In this document: positions 14,712-16,316 of the stretch, piece after piece
Position numbering within the stretch: the first letter of the stretch is position 1
Layout: the number at the start of each line of letters is the position of its first letter
NCBI GenBank assembly: GCA_004124535.1
Contig: SCKQ01000050.1
Span: forward strand, 1-16,316
Source: Fidelibacterota bacterium
GTDB taxonomy: Bacteria; Marinisomatota; Marinisomatia; Marinisomatales; TCS55
Direction: 5' to 3'
Length of the DNA stretch: 16,316 bases
Made by a program: the position numbers and the translations under genes
The notes under the pieces: generated by a model
Database searches by the model: none
Told to the model about the DNA's origin: nothing
What the model saw: the letters and a program-made list of their open reading frames with translations, nothing else

Positions 14712-15881
14712 TTAACTAACAACGCCTTGGTCAAACAATATTTTTAATTCGGATTCAGTAAAACCGATTTCCAATAAAATTTCTTTTGAATGTGCCCCAG
14801 GTGGTACGCCGATATGCCTGTAATCTGTTTCTGATAATGAGAATTTTATCGGGTTGCCAATTTGCTTATTGCAGGAACCATTATCTGCAGGAACATCCAC
14901 AATCATCTTTCTAGCTTTTAGTTGTGGATGGTGCACTGCTTCAGTAAATGTTAATACTGGTTCAACACAAGCATCCACAGCTGAAAACGTTTTACACCAA
15001 TCTTTATAATTCTTTTGCTTAAATGTACTGGCAATTTGAAATTTTAATTCTTTTACATCCTTTGACTGCAGACCTGATTCTGTTTTAACATCTCCTGTTT
15101 TTTCAAGAACCTTACATAATTGTTGGAAAAATTTTGGTTCCATACTGCCTACCGAAAAGTAACGCCCATCTTTGGTTTCGTAGTAATCGTAAAAACTGCC
15201 TCCGTTCAACAAGGTGGATTCCAGTTTCGGCTCGGACCCTCCGGACAAGTATTCTGCACCGTGAATGGAATTCAATGCAAAAGATCCATCTGTCATACTA
15301 ATGTCTAGGTACTGACCTTCACCTGTTTGTATTCGTTGAATTACCGCTGCCAAGATGCCTGCCACTGCATGCAGAGATCCACCAGCGACATCAGCTATCT
15401 GAACGCCAGAAAGAATTGGGCCATTTTCTTTTCGACCGCTATGACTGCTTACTCCTGCAGTGGCCAGATAATTAATATCATGACCTGCGCGATCCTTGTA
15501 AGGACCTGTTTGACCATAACCAGTGATAGAACAGTAGATAATTCTGGGCTGTATTTTGCAAATCGTTTTATAATCCAAACCCAATCGTTCCATTACACCA
15601 GGACGAAATTGTTCAACAATAATATCATATTCATTTACTAAACGTTTTACAATAGTAATAGCTTCTGGTCTTTTTAAATCAAGAGCGATAGATCGTTTTG
15701 ATCTACCCAGGTATTCACGCATGGAAACCGATCTGGCATTTTCTTGATTAAGATGATTTCCTTTTACAGCATCCACCCACAAAATATCTGCTCCCATATC
15801 AGCGAGCATCATAGTAGCAAATGGGCCTGGAAGTAGCGTGGAAAAATCCAGAATTTTTAGAGAGGAAAGTGGGCTTGACAT
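14712..15881 (-). CDS. Alpha-methylacyl-CoA racemase, CaiB/BaiF (class III CoA-transferase) family
   Basis: Predicted to interconvert (2R)- and (2S)-2-methylacyl-CoA, allowing both isomers of methyl-branched chains to enter beta-oxidation. In 389 residues the start KILDFSTLLPGPFATMML and RSIALDLKRPE (63 to 73) give the family. Three sites match the racemase catalytic residues described for the mycobacterial enzyme: His134 in AGHDINY, Asp164 in QIADVAGGS and Glu248 in GSMEPKFF. All three together argue for racemase rather than CoA-transferase. The gene lies 21 bases after the hydroxyacyl-CoA dehydrogenase stop, and its stop abuts the AtuA-like ATG. The leader before the ATG is AT-only and has no Shine-Dalgarno sequence, unlike its neighbours. 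The N-terminus looks complete, so the start is kept. Confidence 0.92.
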   Translation of the reverse strand: MSSPLSSLKILDFSTLLPGPFATMMLADMGADILWVDAVKGNHLNQENARSVSMREYLGRSKRSIALDLKRPEAITIVKRLVNEYDIIVEQFRPGVMERLGLDYKTICKIQPRIIYCSITGYGQTGPYKDRAGHDINYLATAGVSSHSGRKENGPILSGVQIADVAGGSLHAVAGILAAVIQRIQTGEGQYLDISMTDGSFALNSIHGAEYLSGGSEPKLESTLLNGGSFYDYYETKDGRYFSVGSMEPKFFQQLCKVLEKTGDVKTESGLQSKDVKELKFQIASTFKQKNYKDWCKTFSAVDACVEPVLTFTEAVHHPQLKARKMIVDVPADNGSCNKQIGNPIKFSLSETDYRHIGVPPGAHSKEILLEIGFTESELKILFDQGVVS

Positions 15882-15902
15882 AATTAAGTTAATATTTATC
15901 TA

Positions 15903-16316
15903 TTAGAATGTTTGGTTATTTGCAGCCATTTCTACTAGCAATTTGGGCGGCGCAAAACGCGCTCCATATTTTTTGACCAGTTCCTGAGCTCGTTTTTCGA
16001 ATTCCTGGATTCCATAATCGTTTATAAACTGTAGTGTACCACCTTTGAATGGAGCAAATCCCCAACCGAATATGCTGCCAATATTTGCATCTGCGACTGA
16101 GGTAACAACATTTTCTTCATAACAGCGAATTGTTTCTATTACCTGTGCAAATAACATTCTCTCTATCATTTCATCTTGGGTTAAAGGAGATTTGGCAGGA
16201 GGGAAGTGCTTTTGTAGATCCGGCCATAAGTATTTTTTACCATTTTCTGGGTATTCATAAAAACCGCCACCGTTGGCTCTGCCAAGGCGGTTGACCTGCT
16301 CTGTCATCAAATCAAT
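15903..16316 (-). CDS. 3-hydroxyacyl-CoA dehydrogenase/enoyl-CoA hydratase multifunctional protein (FadB/FadJ type), C-terminal part only
   Basis: Only the last 137 or so residues are in the window; the frame stays open to the right edge (ATT GAT before the TTG-ATG pair), so the methionine at 16307 is internal. The visible part is the C-terminal 3-hydroxyacyl-CoA dehydrogenase domain: the linker RANGGGFYEYPENGKKYLWP, then a second helical domain with RMLFAQVIETIRCYEE and VTSVADANIGSIFGWGFAPF, typical of FadJ-like alpha subunits. The complete protein would usually be about 700 residues with an enoyl-CoA hydratase at the N-terminus, and it would oxidise 3-hydroxyacyl-CoA with NAD+. It is the first visible gene of block 2 on this strand, so the operon start and probably a thiolase partner lie to the right. 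Confidence 0.9.
   Translation of the reverse strand: MDLMTEQVNRLGRANGGGFYEYPENGKKYLWPDLQKHFPPAKSPLTQDEMIERMLFAQVIETIRCYEENVVTSVADANIGSIFGWGFAPFKGGTLQFINDYGIQEFEKRAQELVKKYGARFAPPKLLVEMAANNQTF

Noticed and set aside
1..16316. CRISPR arrays, tRNA/rRNA genes, insertion sequences or phage genes
   Set aside because: No regularly spaced repeats, transposase or integrase motifs, terminal inverted repeats or cloverleaf sequences were recognised, and coding genes fill nearly all of the window.

Overview
The window is an AT-rich stretch (roughly 40% G+C by eye) of a bacterial chromosome or contig. It holds two tightly packed gene blocks that face each other. Genes are separated by a few bases or overlap, Shine-Dalgarno sites are usually good, and no rRNA, tRNA, mobile element, CRISPR array or intergenic stretch over about 60 bases is visible. 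The organism cannot be named from this sequence. The lipoprotein-type binding protein, low G+C and large beta-oxidation repertoire fit an uncultured heterotrophic bacterium outside the pseudomonads (a Neomarinimicrobiota-like lineage is one guess), but this is inference only.

Block 1, plus strand, 1 to 6314: a branched-chain amino acid (HAAT/Liv) type ABC importer in the order livH (left end cut off), livM, substrate-binding lipoprotein, livG, livF, followed with a 1-base overlap by a long-chain acyl-CoA synthetase of the FadD15/bubblegum type. A strong intrinsic terminator hairpin lies between the binding protein and livG. Its 3' arm also carries the only Shine-Dalgarno-like sequence for livG. 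The fusion of a Liv importer to an acyl-CoA ligase gene suggests the importer takes up a carboxylic acid that is then activated with CoA, rather than an amino acid.

Block 2, minus strand, 16316 down to 6321: the C-terminus of a multifunctional 3-hydroxyacyl-CoA dehydrogenase (FadB/FadJ type), an alpha-methylacyl-CoA racemase, an AtuA-like DUF1446 protein, a PECR-type short-chain reductase, a biotin-dependent acyl-CoA carboxylase carboxyltransferase subunit, a methylglutaconyl/isohexenylglutaconyl-type hydratase, two acyl-CoA dehydrogenases and an HSDL2-type short-chain dehydrogenase. The order A-B-C-E-D-D' recalls the acyclic terpene utilisation (atu) and leucine/isovalerate (liu) clusters of Pseudomonas. 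The combination points to degradation of methyl-branched or isoprenoid acyl-CoAs: racemisation of the 2-methyl group, dehydrogenation, carboxylation of a 3-methyl branch, hydration, then beta-oxidation. The biotin carboxylase/biotin carrier subunit, a lyase and a thiolase are not in the window and must lie elsewhere.

The two blocks end 6 bases apart with no visible terminator. A plausible joint model is that block 1 imports and CoA-activates a branched or isoprenoid acid and block 2 breaks it down. No single gene here is of an unknown fold. The novelty, if any, is in the pathway combination, the attenuator-like site before livG and the undefined role of the AtuA-like protein.
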